Shown: one piece after another, positions 10,199 to 22,061 of the stretch
Position numbering within the stretch: the stretch's first letter is position 1
Layout: each line of letters begins with the position of its first letter
Assembly: GCF_000764305.2 (NCBI RefSeq)
Contig: NW_025936059.1
Coordinates: forward strand, 124,001 to 188,000
Source: Hyalella azteca
Lineage: Eukaryota; Arthropoda; Malacostraca; Amphipoda; Hyalellidae
Length of the DNA stretch: 64,000 nt
Direction of reading: 5' to 3'
Program-made: the position numbers and the translations under genes
The notes under the pieces: model-generated
Told to the model about the DNA's origin: nothing
Seen by the model: the letters and a program-made list of their open reading frames with translations, nothing else
Database searches by the model: none

Positions 10199-10247
10199 AC
10201 TCAGTATTCACTGCAGTGAGTGTCAGAGAGCACATTTTCTCGTCGAA
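10199..10247. mobile_element. Partial copy of the foldback element with GTCC/GTCT core (family 2)
   Basis: ACTCAGTATTCACTGCAGTG followed by AGTGTCAGAGAGCACATTTT and CTCGTCG matches one end of the elements at 26320, 28279 and 42251. The microsatellite core and other arm are missing. Confidence 0.75.
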
Positions 10248-10430
10248 AAACATGATATACAATTTCAGGATCACCCTTCGTGAGTATTGTTATGTTATAG
10301 CATAATGAAACCTAGGACAAGTGCTATTTCAAGTTCATCCATATAGCTTAGTACATCCGTACCGAAATCCAAACCGTTCCATATATCATCCATGCTCCAT
10401 GCCATACCGTTCCTTACACCCACGCTCCAT

Positions 10431-10565
10431 TCCGCTATCGTCCATACCGCTATCGTCCAGACCGCTATCGTCCATACCGCTATCGTCCATACCGCTATCG
10501 TCCAGACCGCTATCGTCCAGACCGCTATCGTCCAGACCGCTATCGTCCAGACCGCTATCGTCAGC
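10431..10565. repeat. Tandem repeat, 15 bp x 9
   Basis: The unit is CGCTATCGTCCAGAC or CGCTATCGTCCATAC. Several frames on both strands are open because the period is five codons. Confidence 0.97.
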
Positions 10566-10608
10566 CATCCAGACCAGTATATCAACGCCCAGTTCATCAC
10601 AATCGGAG

Positions 10609-10741
10609 CATATTTTCTTGAGTTCATCACAGCTTCAAGTTCATCACAGCTTCAAGTTCATCACATCTTTGTAAAGTTCATCACAGCTCTGCTAAGTTTA
10701 TCACATCTTTGTAAAGTTCATGACAGCTTTATAAAGTTCAC
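10609..10741. repeat. Imperfect repeats of AAGTTCATCACAGCTTC
   Basis: Six or more variants of AGTTCATCACA(G/T)CTT follow each other at spacings of about 17 to 22 bp. Confidence 0.9.
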
Positions 10742-10755
10742 GAGAAGAACACGCA

Positions 10756-10881
10756 TGGCTGACAAGACCGTAGCAGCGATATGGCAGCGGTGGCGGCAGC
10801 AGTTCTCAGTACGCCCGCCGCTATCTGAAAGCGATTGCAACCGGAGCTCCGCTGCGCTCAATTTGCTCTGCAAAAAATGAT
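10756..10881 (+). CDS. Small ORF (41 aa), unrecognised
   Basis: The ATG at 10756 begins MADKTVAAIWQRWRQQ and the frame stops at TGA 10879-10881, within a GC-rich patch in AT-rich surroundings. The opposite strand is also open. No family is recognised, and the length gives no statistical weight. Confidence 0.12.
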
Positions 10882-11219
10882 GGAAAGTGTGCTGTTGCAA
10901 GTCAACTTTGCATGTTTTTGATGGTATATTACTTTATGAAATTTAAATGCGATCATTTCATGCCTTCTCTATTTCTTAGTAACGACTAATGTGGCACTGC
11001 AGACTGTGTTGATGAATGCAGACAGGCTTGTTGGATTATTGATAGGCATGAGCTAGTGATCAAATATATGTATAATTGAGGCATTAAGCGGGATTCACTT
11101 TTTCCAGAAAATACTTGATCACTAAAAATTAAAACTCCACATTTGGTTACATGCCAAATCTAAATCAATGACGCGAACTGCTAAATTTGAATAACGAGCA
11201 ATTCTTACAGTTCCTATAG

Positions 11220-11579
11220 TCACAAGATTCGTGGATCTAACTTCATCTTTCTGCTCTCTGTATCCGATGTTGTTAAGCCCCGCGTACTGATAATGTAGGT
11301 AATAAATACATCTATGTCAAGGTGCTGCAATAATTTAACGCTACCCTCACTGCACATTCTCGTCCGACAGATCTTCATTTCCCCTCGAGGAGCTAGAGGT
11401 TCATCTGTTGCAATGTGTTGTAATATAGTCCTGATTTCTATATGAATAAAGTTCATAATAAGATGACTATCTGATGTTAAATGGCCTGGCTTCAATACCG
11501 TATCAGTCTCAATGTACCCGTCGAGCTGATACGTTCTAACTACCGCCGTAATGTAATGTGAGTTTTCTACCACGTACAT
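11220..11579 (-). CDS. ATG-initiated ORF of 119 aa, unrecognised
   Basis: This is among the longest ATG-initiated frames not made of a repeat. It starts at an ATG (11577-11579) and ends at TGA 11220-11222. The translation has balanced composition with no obvious signal peptide or membrane helix (begins MYVVENSHYITAVVRTYQ; contains LAPRGEMKICRTRMCSEGS). An acceptor-like GTCAG lies just upstream of the ATG. I recognise no domain. A few open stretches of this length are expected by chance in AT-rich DNA of this size. Confidence 0.22.
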   Translation of the reverse strand: MYVVENSHYITAVVRTYQLDGYIETDTVLKPGHLTSDSHLIMNFIHIEIRTILQHIATDEPLAPRGEMKICRTRMCSEGSVKLLQHLDIDVFITYIISTRGLTTSDTESRKMKLDPRIL

Positions 11580-13192
11580 GCTGACTTTAAATCTGACGTT
11601 TAATTGTTTCTTGTTGTTATATTTGTTATGTTGATTAGTATTTAATTTCAGTTACTCTTATTTCAGGTAACCGGACATTTGTTTGAATAAAGCTTAAATG
11701 GCCAAGTATTACTTATTTCACAACACAATGCATGAACCAACATTGCAGCTAACGGTCGTCGCACTTTTCCAGCCATTGACCACTTCTTGGAAATTTTCAC
11801 CACTCTTTGAGCGGTGCATTTGTATGCATGAGATCCCTTATTGGTTACAACGACCAGGGTGATTCATGCCATGCAATTGACCCTGACCTTTATTTAATTC
11901 AGGGTGATACCTGCCATCCAAGTGACCCTGAATTGCAGCATTGCATTTGACCAGCATTCTGATTCAATTATATATGTATGTCAGCATTATGCACCGTTAA
12001 AATATCGCGGCCAGCATTATGCACCGATATATTGGCCAGCAAAATGCCCCAGTATTATGTTCGTGTTCCGAAATTTAATAGCAATTTTAGCTCGGCATGA
12101 AAGTTGACACAATTGTAATGAAACGAAGTAAGCCTAAACAACAACCAGCAGCGGCATTCGCGGTCTATGATAATTATTGTTGTCTTCATGACGAAGAAGA
12201 ATTGAGAGAACGTTGGGACGAAGCATTTTGTTCTAAAGTCAAATTGTGACGTACATTTGGTTAGTCAATAAATGACCGACGATGGACACCCAAACATTGC
12301 GACTAAAAAGTCCGTGTGGAGATTTAAGGAAGTTCAGTGAATTGTTCAGGTTACGAATATTTGCAAAAACGTCTCTTGGTTGGAGCGACTGTGCAGACAT
12401 TAAACTTTCTTCTGACAATTTAGGTTCTGCCACATCAGAGATAAGAGTCTTTCACATGCATGCGTGACGCTCAAGATGTCGTGAAGTGTGCAGAACGCCC
12501 ATGTTTACGATCGCTTTGATTAGCCTCCCTCTACACAGACGATCAATTGGCTTAAATCATTACGTCTTATCGTGATTGACAGGTAAAATAAACGAGTATA
12601 TATTGCCTTAAGGGAAACTAATTGGTGCTCTCACGTTATTCGCACTGCATTTTTAATGCCGGTTAAACAATTTATTATTGCTGAACGAAATAAGATTGGT
12701 GCGCTAACCTCACTTTCTTCACTGGTTTGAGGTCAGGTGCTTGAATTTCAAACTTCCCCACAGGTCTAAAGTAAACTAGTTCATAGAACAAGGCCAAAAA
12801 ATGTAGGATTTTATAAAAATATGATAATACCAATTTCTTTACGTAAATGTTTCATTTCCCATGCTACAATGTGTTCACAAGATTAACCTTGTCTAGCGTC
12901 CCTGACTTACTCATATATATCCGAAAGTACTCGACTCTCGAGATAGGTTTTCCGAGTACCTACACTCGATACCAGACTGCACGCTATCCCTTCAAGTGGT
13001 AACAGAAGAGATAAAGTTTTTATGAATGATATGCTGCATTACCAATGACATGTGGGCGCTCATTGCGACATTTCCTATGGTTATCTGGCGCCACGGTATC
13101 AGGCATACCATGATGCAAACGCCCGCTCTTGTATTGCTCAGCATTGCTGTCATCATCACTTACTTAAGGACGAAGTTTTTCGTAAACACAGG
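11580..13192. other. No gene recognised; a few short repeats
   Basis: CAGCATTATGCACCG recurs near 11972 and 12013, with a weaker third copy near 12035. CAGGGTGAT...GACCCTGA blocks repeat at 11856-11935. The rest is AT-rich with only short frames. Confidence 0.55.
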
Positions 13193-13402
13193 GAACTTGT
13201 CTAAAACAACTAGACAAAGTTGAAAATTATAATTTTGGAATTGATAAATGGAGTCACCATTTTTTATGGCAATGAGAAGCGAATGTTTCGACTAACGGAA
13301 CTTGTCTACAACAACTAGACAAAGTTGAAAATTATAATTTTGGAATTGATAAACGGAATCATCACTTTTTATGGCGATGAGAAGCGAACGTTTCGACTAA
13401 CT
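13193..13402. repeat. Tandem duplication, 105 bp x 2
   Basis: GAACTTGTCTA...AACAACTAGACAAAGTTG starts at 13193 and again at 13298, with about eight differences. Each copy begins with a near-inverted pair (AACTTGTCTA / TAGACAAAGTT). Confidence 0.95.
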
Positions 13403-14286
13403 GACTTGATGAAATTTTGAAATTTCCAAATAAAACTAGCATTACATGCCGTAATATGCCAATATCATGAGTTTAAAAATAATATGCGTTAAAAAATTAA
13501 TTTTCAAAGACAACACTTCCCAAGAGGCCAGTATCTCCGATGTTACATATGTTCAATGAATTTCTAATTTTATTTTTACGTATTAATTTTTTTTACTTTT
13601 TTAATATTAACATTTTCTAAATTTGTTCAAATAATTTATTCTGTCAATTGATATAAACATTGTCACCGACTTTACGCAAGTGTGCAAAAATTTCAGATCG
13701 ATTGGACAGGTAGAAGTGTGTTAAATATTGATTATAAGATTTATAGCAGACAAACAAACAAGAAGTGAAGTTAGAGAGAAGTGTTTTAACTAATCACCGA
13801 AGCTCAACTGATGCTGCAAGCAACCAAGGAAAAGTGCACCAGACTAATTGGTGTATTGAAGATAAATTAGAGAAGTTATTTCTTTTAATTTTTGACAACA
13901 CTAACAAAACGTCGTTCTAATTTTATCTTAATTTTGTCGCTGAATATATTCAAAAGGTACTGAATGGTGACAGTAAGAACTTATACTGATTTATGACCGC
14001 ATGAAGAACGATCGTTTATTATAGAAGAAGCCTCATACGTTTTGCGACACCCAAATCTAGTTCACTGACGTCAAATGTCACAAAACGAACAGGAATAAAG
14101 TTTTACAGGATTGAAATACTTTTTTTATAAAGTGGTGTCATGAAAATGTAATCCGGAGCATAACAACTTGTGAAGTGGTGAAATCCGTGATATTTATTTA
14201 ACTAAAATGAAAGGTGAGGTATACACGAGTGACTTAGAGACAAATTCCTTGCGGTATGTCTGAATTAAAAAATCTAATGGCGTCGG
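13403..14286. other. No gene or repeat recognised
   Basis: Very AT-rich, with poly-T and AT runs near 13560-13640. Confidence 0.6.
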
Positions 14287-14341
14287 TTCGTTGGAATCAT
14301 GAGGAGTGTTGGGATCATGAGGAGTGTTGGGATCATGAGGA
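14287..14341. repeat. Tandem repeat, 18 bp x 3
   Basis: ATCATGAGGAGTGTTGGG is repeated three times and runs directly into the next array. Confidence 0.95.
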
Positions 14342-14344
14342 GTG

Positions 14345-14774
14345 TTACGTTATTCTAATGTCACGAAACGTTATTCTAATGTCACATTACGTTATTCTAA
14401 CGTCACATCACGTTATTCTAATGTCACATTACGCTATTCTAACGTCACATTACGTTATTCTAACGTCACATCACGTTATTCTAATGTCACATTACGTTAT
14501 TCTAACGTCACATTACGTTATTCTAACGTCACATTACGTTATTCTAACGTCAAATTACGTTATTCTAACGTCACATTACGTTATTCTAACGTCACATTAC
14601 GTTATTCTAACGTCACATTACGTTATTTTAACGTCACATTACGTTATTCTAATGGCAAATTACGTTATTCTAACGGCAAATTACGTTATTCTAGCGTCAC
14701 ATTACGTTATTCTTATGTGTTATTATTCTTAACGTGTTATTCTAACGTCACATCGTTATTCTAACGTCACATTA
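14345..14774. repeat. Tandem repeat, 21 bp x about 20
   Basis: The unit is CGTTATTCTAACGTCACATTA. The period is seven codons, and the two plus-strand frames open across it (up to 158 codons) are artefacts of the repeat. One interruption occurs near 14715-14740. Confidence 0.97.
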
Positions 14775-15442
14775 CCATCGTTTTAGATTATCCTTCTGTT
14801 CATTGGCTTGCGTAACAGCGTCGCAGGAAAAGGATGAGGCAAACAGAGACGATGTATCAATGGACAAGAGATTCGGAAATGAATTCTGACTCATTATATT
14901 TTTTCGTCATATGTATGGCATGAAATGGGAATGAAATTCGCGTTTGAATGACAGCGCTGCGAGGTAAAAAGTTAATCCAGCCGGAAACAAAGTCCTTTTC
15001 GTGGAATGTCTTATCATGATATGACGTCAGGGCAGCTTGTTATCACTAGATTGATCAGAGACCGCGACACATAACGCTCTGTGACGCAGAGCTATGCATT
15101 GAATAGTGAGTTTGAATGCAAGATATATCCCTATTATCATCCGTACGAACGTTATATTGACATGTAGTTTAAAATATATTTTTACACGAAGATCGCAACT
15201 TGTTACTTTTCTAGGAACAGATACGTAAATATCATGATAACGATTGCCATCTTTTACGTACAATAATTCCTGAGGTAGTGATAAATCCAAATGATAGTTG
15301 ATGTTCACTACCGCGATGTTTATCATGAAGAAAATTTTTTGTTATTTTCAACCTTGGAAAAAAACGATCCAGATCAAATACAAGATCAAAATAGCATGAT
15401 TTCACTGGTCTGTTGAACGGCAGCGGTATGGTATGGATCACG
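14775..15442. other. No gene recognised
   Basis: A minus-strand frame of 99 codons (15027-15326) exists but has no supporting motif. Confidence 0.5.
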
Positions 15443-15656
15443 CTGTTCATGCCTCACAATAACATGATCATGCTGTTCATGCCTCACAATAACATGATCA
15501 TGCTGTTCATGCCTCACAATAACATGATCATGCTGTTCATGCCTCACAATAACATGGTCATGCTGTTCATGCCTCACAACAACATGATCATGCTGTTCAT
15601 GCCTCACAACAACATGATCATGCTGTTCATGCCTCACAATAACATGATCATGCCTT
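15443..15656. repeat. Tandem repeat, 30 bp x 7
   Basis: The unit is TGCTGTTCATGCCTCACAAT plus AACATGATCA. Copies are nearly identical (T/C and A/G variants). The ten-codon period opens frames on both strands. Confidence 0.97.
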
Positions 15657-15752
15657 ATCGTCACTACCACCCAGACCCCCACAGTTCTTCCTGGAAATTG
15701 TTCTGCTGCTCCCGGCCTCTTAATTAATTAGCTCTCTTATAAGTGGTTGCTG

Positions 15753-16042
15753 TCGAGACACGCAAATAAATGACCTCTTCAAATCTTTTGATTCCTCTGA
15801 ATAAAGTTAATGAAAAATTTGCTAAACAATTATGCCAATAATAATGATATCTTATCATTTTAATTATTAATTGATCAGTAGATGAATTAGCTGCAATAAA
15901 GCTCGAGACACGCAAATAAATGACCTCTTGAAATCTTTTGATTCCTCTGAATAAAGTTAATGAAAAATTTGCTAAATAATTATGCTAATAATAATGATAT
16001 CTTATCTTTTTAATTACTAATTGATCAGTAGATGAATTAGCT
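15753..16042. repeat. Direct duplication, 150-bp period x 2
   Basis: TCGAGACACGCAAATAAATG begins at 15753 and again at 15903, and the match runs to ...GATGAATTAGCTG in both. About six differences are visible. Confidence 0.95.
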
Positions 16043-16598
16043 GGCAATTCTCGAAGTTGAATTCATATAAGTTGTCACTGGGATATTTTAGCGATATATC
16101 TGCCCGATCATTGATTATTTATTCAGCATTGCTGCGAGTATAGCGCATCAGCTGAGCTGCTTTCCAACTTGTGATTGTGATGCGTAGGGTTTTGAATTTG
16201 GTTTGCATTTAGTATTGTTATAGTTATAAATATTTTCACTTTTCTAATTGAATCCGTTCTATTTCTTTTTCATTGTAATAGATTTAAGTAGAATCTAGAT
16301 TACCGCTGGTAGACCATATGAAGACTAGGGCACCACCCATTCGCACAAATTCTTGCAATTTTATGTACCGCCATGACTTCATTAATTTTGTAACTAGGAA
16401 TTTGTTGCTACATTCTGAATATCCATGTCGATTGGAATCTAATATTTCACTGGCTATATAATGATGTTCTGTAAATCTATTTGTATTTATTTTCTACATT
16501 TCTGTCCCGCAGTTGAATAAAAATTGAAAGGAGAAACGAACGGCTTAATTTTCCTACCCAATGTTTAGGTTTGAGTGGCTGTTGATAAATTAGACAAG
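16043..16598. other. No gene recognised
   Basis: AT-rich; nothing structured seen. Confidence 0.6.
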
Positions 16599-16735
16599 GA
16601 GCTCAAACATATGTGAAGGATATAAAAGAGTAAGAACATTGCACAATGAGCTCAAACATATGTGAGGGATATAAAAGAGTTAGAACATTGCACAATGAGC
16701 TCAAACATATGGGGGACATAAAAGAGTAAGTGCAT
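16599..16735. repeat. Tandem repeat, about 48 bp x 3
   Basis: GAGCTCAAACATATGTG...GGATATAAAAGAGTAAGAACATTGCACAAT; the third copy has a small deletion. Confidence 0.95.
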
Positions 16736-17162
16736 TTGGCCTTGAAGTCCAACCTATATGAGGGACGTTAAACGTTAAAGGACAGAAGGATTCAGTGAGG
16801 TAACAATCCACTAACATCCGAGGGCATTTGTGAACTAGGAAATGAATGTAAGCGAAAGAAATTTTTAATGTTTTAGGGGAAACTTCTTACGTAAGAAGGT
16901 AATAATTAAGTTGTCACGAGTTTGAGAAGAAAATGTCTGTGGCTGAGGAGGAAGCGAAAGTTGAAGTCATGCTGTTGTGCATCAGCAGAGATAGCATCGA
17001 CCAGAATTCTCGGAACCTCACCATGTTTTATCTCGGTGAGATGAGAAGCTTTTTATATTGCGCTGCACTCAACCGCGGCCTGAGATAAACCATGGTACGA
17101 GTTCAGCGCTTCGATAAGCGCCTGTGGAGGTCGTGGGTGAAGAGACCTATAGCATAGCTGGC
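16736..17162. other. No gene recognised
   Basis: Contains a weak inverted pair ACCATGTTTTATCTCG / CTGAGATAAACCATGGT at 17019-17097. Confidence 0.5.
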
Positions 17163-17322
17163 AGAGCATATGGCGGTAACAGGCATTACCGTGTTCAAGT
17201 TAGAGCGTATGGCAGTAACAGGCATTACCGTGTTCAAGTTAAAGCGTATGGCGGTAACAGGCATTACCGTGTACAAGTTAGAGCGTATGGCGGTAACAGG
17301 CATTACCGTGCTCAAGTTAGGC
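17163..17322. repeat. Tandem repeat, 39 bp x 4, with hairpin core
   Basis: The unit is GCGTATGGCGGTAACAGGCA plus TTACCGTGTTCAAGTTAGA. Each unit contains the inverted repeat GGTAA-CAGGCA-TTACC. The thirteen-codon period opens frames on both strands. Confidence 0.97.
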
Positions 17323-17796
17323 TGTTTAGAGGGCGGGGTGTAGTGCAAATTTAGCCCGCATAAAACAAAACCATCGATGATGTTAATGAAATTGAAACTG
17401 AATATGAAATTTAAGTAGTCAACTAATTTACTTAGTGTATGATAGAAAACTTGATGTTGTGATGATCATGTCCCTAGTTTGATGTTGCAAATCAATCTTT
17501 GTGTGTGAGATTAACTCAACCATTGTCAGGTAGAACGTTTAGGGGGAGAATAAAAACAGAGATGCATAGCATTTTATGAAGAAACAAACCACAATATTAT
17601 TCGAAAACTAATTGTTGTGCAATGAGAAATTCTTCTGAAGTAGAAGAGCGTGGCTGTTCAGAGGTTTTAGGTCATAGTAATGCGTGTATTGTTCTGCTGC
17701 ATCATAGACCATTGAAAAATGTGTAGTGCTCATTATCATTCCGCTCTATGAAAGAATTATTATAAGCAGTACTTAAACATTTCATGTTTCTCATAG
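17323..17796. other. No gene recognised; possible intron
   Basis: AT-rich; ends in a pyrimidine-rich acceptor-like stretch (TTTCATGTTTCTCATAG, ending 17796). Confidence 0.4.
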
Positions 17797-18004
17797 GCAA
17801 CCTTTGGTCACATTAAAGCGTCAGGATGAGCAGTATGTAAACCCTTCGTGGTTTTCATTAGCATGTTATCTTATTTACTGTGTGCCGACATTAGAATTCA
17901 GGACAGAGTTTCGAGGCCTTCAAAACGACTCACTATGGAGACACCTTCGGGAGGCGTATAGGTGCCATAAAGATTTCGCTGAGAATATTTATGAATATAC
18001 TTGA
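17797..18004 (+). CDS. Candidate 3' terminal exon (about 68 codons), unrecognised
   Basis: TTTCATGTTTCTCATAG, a good splice-acceptor context, is followed at 17797 by a frame (phase: one base, then CAA CCT TTG) open to TGA at 18002-18004. The translation reads like natural protein, with hydrophobic and charged residues mixed (KRQDEQYVNPSWFSL; WRHLREAYRCHKDFAENIYE). No start codon is needed if it is a terminal exon; the upstream exon was not found. I do not recognise a family, and a fragment of an unrecognised mobile-element protein is possible. Confidence 0.3.
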
Positions 18005-18204
18005 TTTCAAATTATGTTCTGGGAACAAGTTCCTAAGGAAATTTATGTGAAAATAATCTGCCGATCCTGCTCTGTTTATGGAATTACTTCCGTCGGTTTC
18101 GTATAGAAATTCGGTTGTGGCAGAGTTACGTGGTATGACGCAGGAGCCATGTGACCTCTTATTGCGCTATAATAATTCATCAATGCTGCTATTGTCATCA
18201 ACAT

Positions 18205-18445
18205 TGGTATCGTAAAGAATATCAAACTTCATGCCACTCTCCTAGTCGACGTTTGGCGCATAACTGCGATCCTAAAGAATATCCTGCTAAAAAATATCCT
18301 ATACTTCATGCCACTCCCTCAGTTGTCACGTGGTGCATAACTGCGATCCTAAAGAATATCCTGCTAAAGAATATCCTATACTTAATGCCAATCCCCTAGT
18401 CGACGCGTGGAGCATAATTGCGATCCTAAAAATATTCTATACAAC
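18205..18445. repeat. Tandem repeat, about 77 bp x 3
   Basis: CTTCATGCCACTC...GCATAACTGCGATCCTAAAG starts near 18227, 18304 and 18381, with moderate divergence. Confidence 0.95.
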
Positions 18446-18472
18446 ATTACCTCTTCGTCCCAGTTCTCCATG

Positions 18473-18473
18473 N
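18473..18473. other. Single ambiguous base at an array boundary
   Basis: An isolated N lies exactly at the left edge of the 34-bp array. Confidence 0.9.
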
Positions 18474-18971
18474 TGGCATGTGCTGCTCACTGGGCGTGTG
18501 CGCATGATGGCATGTGCTGCTCACTGGGCGTGTGCGCATGATGGCATGTGCTGCTCACTGGGCGTGTGCGCATGATGGCATGTGCTGCTCACTGGGCGTG
18601 TGCGCATGATGGCATGTGCTGCTCACTGGGCGTGTGCGCATGATGGCATGTGCTGCTCACTGGGCGTGTGCGCATGATGGCATGTGCTGCTCACTGGGCG
18701 TGTGCGCATGATGGCATGTGCTGCTCACTGGGCGTGTGCGCATGATGGCATGTGCTGCTCACTGGGCGTGTGCGCATGATGGCATGTGCTGCTCACTGGG
18801 CGTGTGCGCATGATGGCATGTGCTGCTCACTGGGCGTGTGCGCATGATGGCATGTGCTGCTCACTGGGCGTGTGCGCATGATGGCATGTGCTGCTCACTG
18901 GGCGTGTGCGCATGATGGCATGTGCTGCTCACTGGGCGTGTGCGCATGATGGTATGCGCTGCTCACTGGGC
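18474..18971. repeat. Highly homogeneous tandem repeat, 34 bp x about 14.6
   Basis: The unit is ATGGCATGTGCTGCTCACTG plus GGCGTGTGCGCATG. Copies are identical until the last one or two. The period is not a multiple of three. Such uniformity beside an N may reflect gap filling as well as real homogenisation. Confidence 0.97.
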
Positions 18972-19041
18972 AATACGCTCAGTAGCAGATCACTATACGG
19001 TCGGATTTACTCCAGACTTAAACATGAAGTCTAAAGTAACA

Positions 19042-19190
19042 TGATTGCATCATAATGCAAGCTATGCAACATAATGCAAGCCATGCATCATAATGCAAGC
19101 TGTGCATCATAATGCAAGCTGTGCATCATAATGCAAGCTGTGCATCATAATGCAAGCTATGCATTTGCATCATAATGCAAGCTATGCTGC
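19042..19190. repeat. Tandem repeat, 19 bp x about 7
   Basis: The unit is TGCATCATAATGCAAGCTG; it contains a TGCAT...ATGCA dyad. Confidence 0.96.
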
Positions 19191-21329
19191 GAGTGTCAGC
19201 ATTGCACCGCCCCGGACGCCGCAGCACTTGTAGCAGATAAGGCTGCCGTCCTTATCTTCTTCTCAGAATTGCAATCACGCGCTTAACTTCAAACCTGGAC
19301 TTTCTGACTGATTCTGGCCTCGAAAATGCGACAGCTCCGCGAACTTACGTCAAGCGATATCACATATGCGTAGAACTTCAAGTTGTAAAAATTGATGAGG
19401 AAAATCCCCGGCGAATCATTTTTTAAAGTTAACTGAAGTGTAACGTTTTTCGGTAATGTTGATATCAAATTGACTAAGTGCTGTGAATCAGTCCAACTCT
19501 GTCTAAAATCTTCTGATTGCCACGTACGTCTTTTGACTACCGATTCCTCAAGAGGAATTTTAAGCGGATTTTTTTATCATTTTCCATTGAGGCTTATTTC
19601 AGATCTTAAATTTTTATTATTGTTTCCTGTGCAGTTTGTGATTTTTTTTAGAAAGTAACAGTGAAAATTTCTCACGTAGAACCCTGCGAGAATTTTACTG
19701 TGGGGGTTTTTCTTCTAGGCTAAAAAAGCACAGTTAATGTAAATGCAGAGAAGCTTATAACAATATTCGAGAATTTTGTATGCATATTTCTGTTTTAAGG
19801 GAAATGGCAATCGTCTCGTCATTACGCAATCGTCTCTACCCTATAGTACGCATTAAGGATGTCAGGAATTTCCGGAGATCTCAGCCGATTTATCTCTACC
19901 GAACAGACCTAGTGACACTTCACTATTGGACATTTCAATGTACTCCACACACACATCCCCCTCGTTAAATTCACGATCTCACCTTTCCCTTTCTTCATAA
20001 TCCCACCCCGCGCCAAGGCTAAGCAAGTTATTGTTTTATTATCTCCGATAGCAAAACGTGCATATCATTATGAGCCGTGATGCACGTTTGCCGTGACACA
20101 TACATTATGAGCCGTGAAGCCATTTGTGTCAGTCTTAAAAGGCTGGGAGTATTGTACAGGTCGGATCAGGGCCGTAAATGTGGGTAGAAGATGCCCAAAT
20201 CCTGCCAAAGGAGGAGCCAAAAGCCATTTTTAGCATTAAAATTGTTGGGTATTAAAGTCACTTGTTCGCTTGAATCATAAATTAACTAGAAATTCAAAAG
20301 CAAAGAAAATTCCGGAAAAGTTCTTCAAAACTTTATACGTAGAAACGTTTCTGAGTCCAGCCCCATCGCGCGTCAGTTCGAAGATTCAAGAATGCAGATA
20401 AAATCACAAGTTCAATCAATTGAAAGTTAGTGAACCAAAATTAAAACCTAAGTTTACTAATGAAAAACAAAACACCAAAAATATAACAGCAAAAAATATC
20501 TACTTACAATCTCAAGGGGATAGGAGCTGAAAGCTGAATTTAAACTGGGCCTAAATTTAAAAATGTACAGGGATTCTAAAATACGCAAAACTGAAATACC
20601 GGAAGTGGAAGCTAACACCTTTAAAGTCACTGTCAGAAACAGGAACATCACACTGCTCGGTGTGATTGCGCACCCCAAATGAGGGGGGCACGATAGCAAC
20701 TGTCCGGTCCTACAACTCCTGCCTTTATGCTCTGCGACCCTAGAATAAAGATGGCGTGACGTCATCCCGACGTGCGCAGATGCACATCGTGCACAACAAT
20801 ATTGATAAACTAGGGACGATCGCCAATGAACAATATTGTATTGACATCAAACTAATAAAATGAATGTAATGATGCAAATCCAATCATATTATATTTTTTA
20901 TCAATTGTTGCTGGAGTGAGAGAGAGGACGAGGGTTGACAGTCCTGAGATGAAGGTCTGGCATTCAGCCATGTACATTTTTTTCATACGTGAGCCTATTT
21001 TGTCAAGACAAAGTATTTTTAAACTCAGAATTGAGTTGGGAGGACAGGATATATAATAATTATTTCATATGGAAGGAACATATAATAAGGAACATATAGT
21101 AATTACTTGATATGTTTCTGTTCAACTAGGAACTTCTCTTCTAAAAGTTTCACGACCGACACACACGCGCGTGTCGACCAGTGCATGAGTCAGTGGGTCA
21201 AGCAGTTCATGCAGAGCATTAAGTGTGTCATGCTCAGATAACTTATCGCTTCTTGATTATCTTTTCTCAGTGTGCCAGTGCCGCTAGTCTTTTCATTCAA
21301 CAACATGTGATTTGACGCAATAATGTTCG
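19191..21329. other. No confident gene; several short ORFs
   Basis: A plus-strand ORF at 19780-19968 starts with ATG (62 aa, basic, contains RIKDVRNFRRSQPIYLYR). A minus-strand frame of 102 codons at 20457-20765 is hydrophobic toward its C-terminus. Neither has a recognised domain or splice evidence. CATTATGAGCCGTGAWGC occurs twice near 20066 and 20103. Confidence 0.45.
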
Positions 21330-21490
21330 TTAAATATATCACTGGGTCTACTGTTGTGCACCACAACAAATAAATGTATCACTGAGACTATTGTTGTGCA
21401 CCACAACAAATAAATGTATCACCGAGTCTAGTGTTGTGCACCACAACATATGAATGTATCACCGAGTCTCATGTTGTGTAACACAAAAAA
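21330..21490. repeat. Tandem repeat, 40 bp x 4, hairpin-forming
   Basis: TATCACTGRGWCTA...GTTGTGCACCACAACAAATAA starts near 21337, 21377, 21417 and 21457. Each of the first three units contains GTTGTG-CAC-CACAAC, an inverted repeat. Confidence 0.96.
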
Positions 21491-21968
21491 TAAGATCATT
21501 TAAATTGGTCACTGCAGTGTTCTTTGTTGGGCAAAAGATGCAAGGTGATTCCTGAAATTGGTCATAGGATTTTGTCGCATAAACAATACACAATTTTTCC
21601 AGTGACTGACATTTACCCTGAAGATTCACAAATAAAGTGCGGTTAAACGCATTTTTTCTCTGTAAATGAGTTAAATTTTGACCATTTCAAATACACATTT
21701 TAAGATTACAATATTTCTGACACAATTATTCTATTAATAATGTGAACACTCAATACCGGGCATTTCATTTCTGAATAAAAGAACAATTCACATTACGACT
21801 GTCATAGGTCTTACTCTTCGATGTTCATGAAAATCTTACTTCTGGCGCATTTGCGCCAAGAAACTTATTCCTTAAATATTTGTATTTATTGAGCGCTCGC
21901 ATTGTACGTTGTGGGGCCACATGTGCTAATTAATTAATTTTCGAGGTTCGGTTATTGCCTCACAAAAG
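21491..21968. other. No gene recognised
   Basis: AT-rich, unstructured. Confidence 0.6.
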
Positions 21969-22023
21969 TTAAGTTAAGTTAAGTCAAGTTAAGTTAAGTT
22001 AAGTTTAAAAAAAAAGTTAAGTA
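21969..22023. repeat. Microsatellite, (GTTAA)n
   Basis: GTTAA is repeated about nine times with one C variant and an interrupting A run. Confidence 0.95.
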
Positions 22024-22061
22024 TCGCAGGTTGAGGGGAGCGTCAATGCAGGAGCTGTAAC

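Noticed and set aside
14256..14764. Plus-strand frames of 140-158 codons
   Set aside because: Products of a 21-bp tandem repeat; non-natural monotonous peptides.
17925..17936. ACGACTCACTAT, identical to the core of the T7 RNA polymerase promoter
   Set aside because: The flanking bases of the full promoter do not match (no TAAT before, no AGGG after), so it is most likely chance rather than vector contamination.
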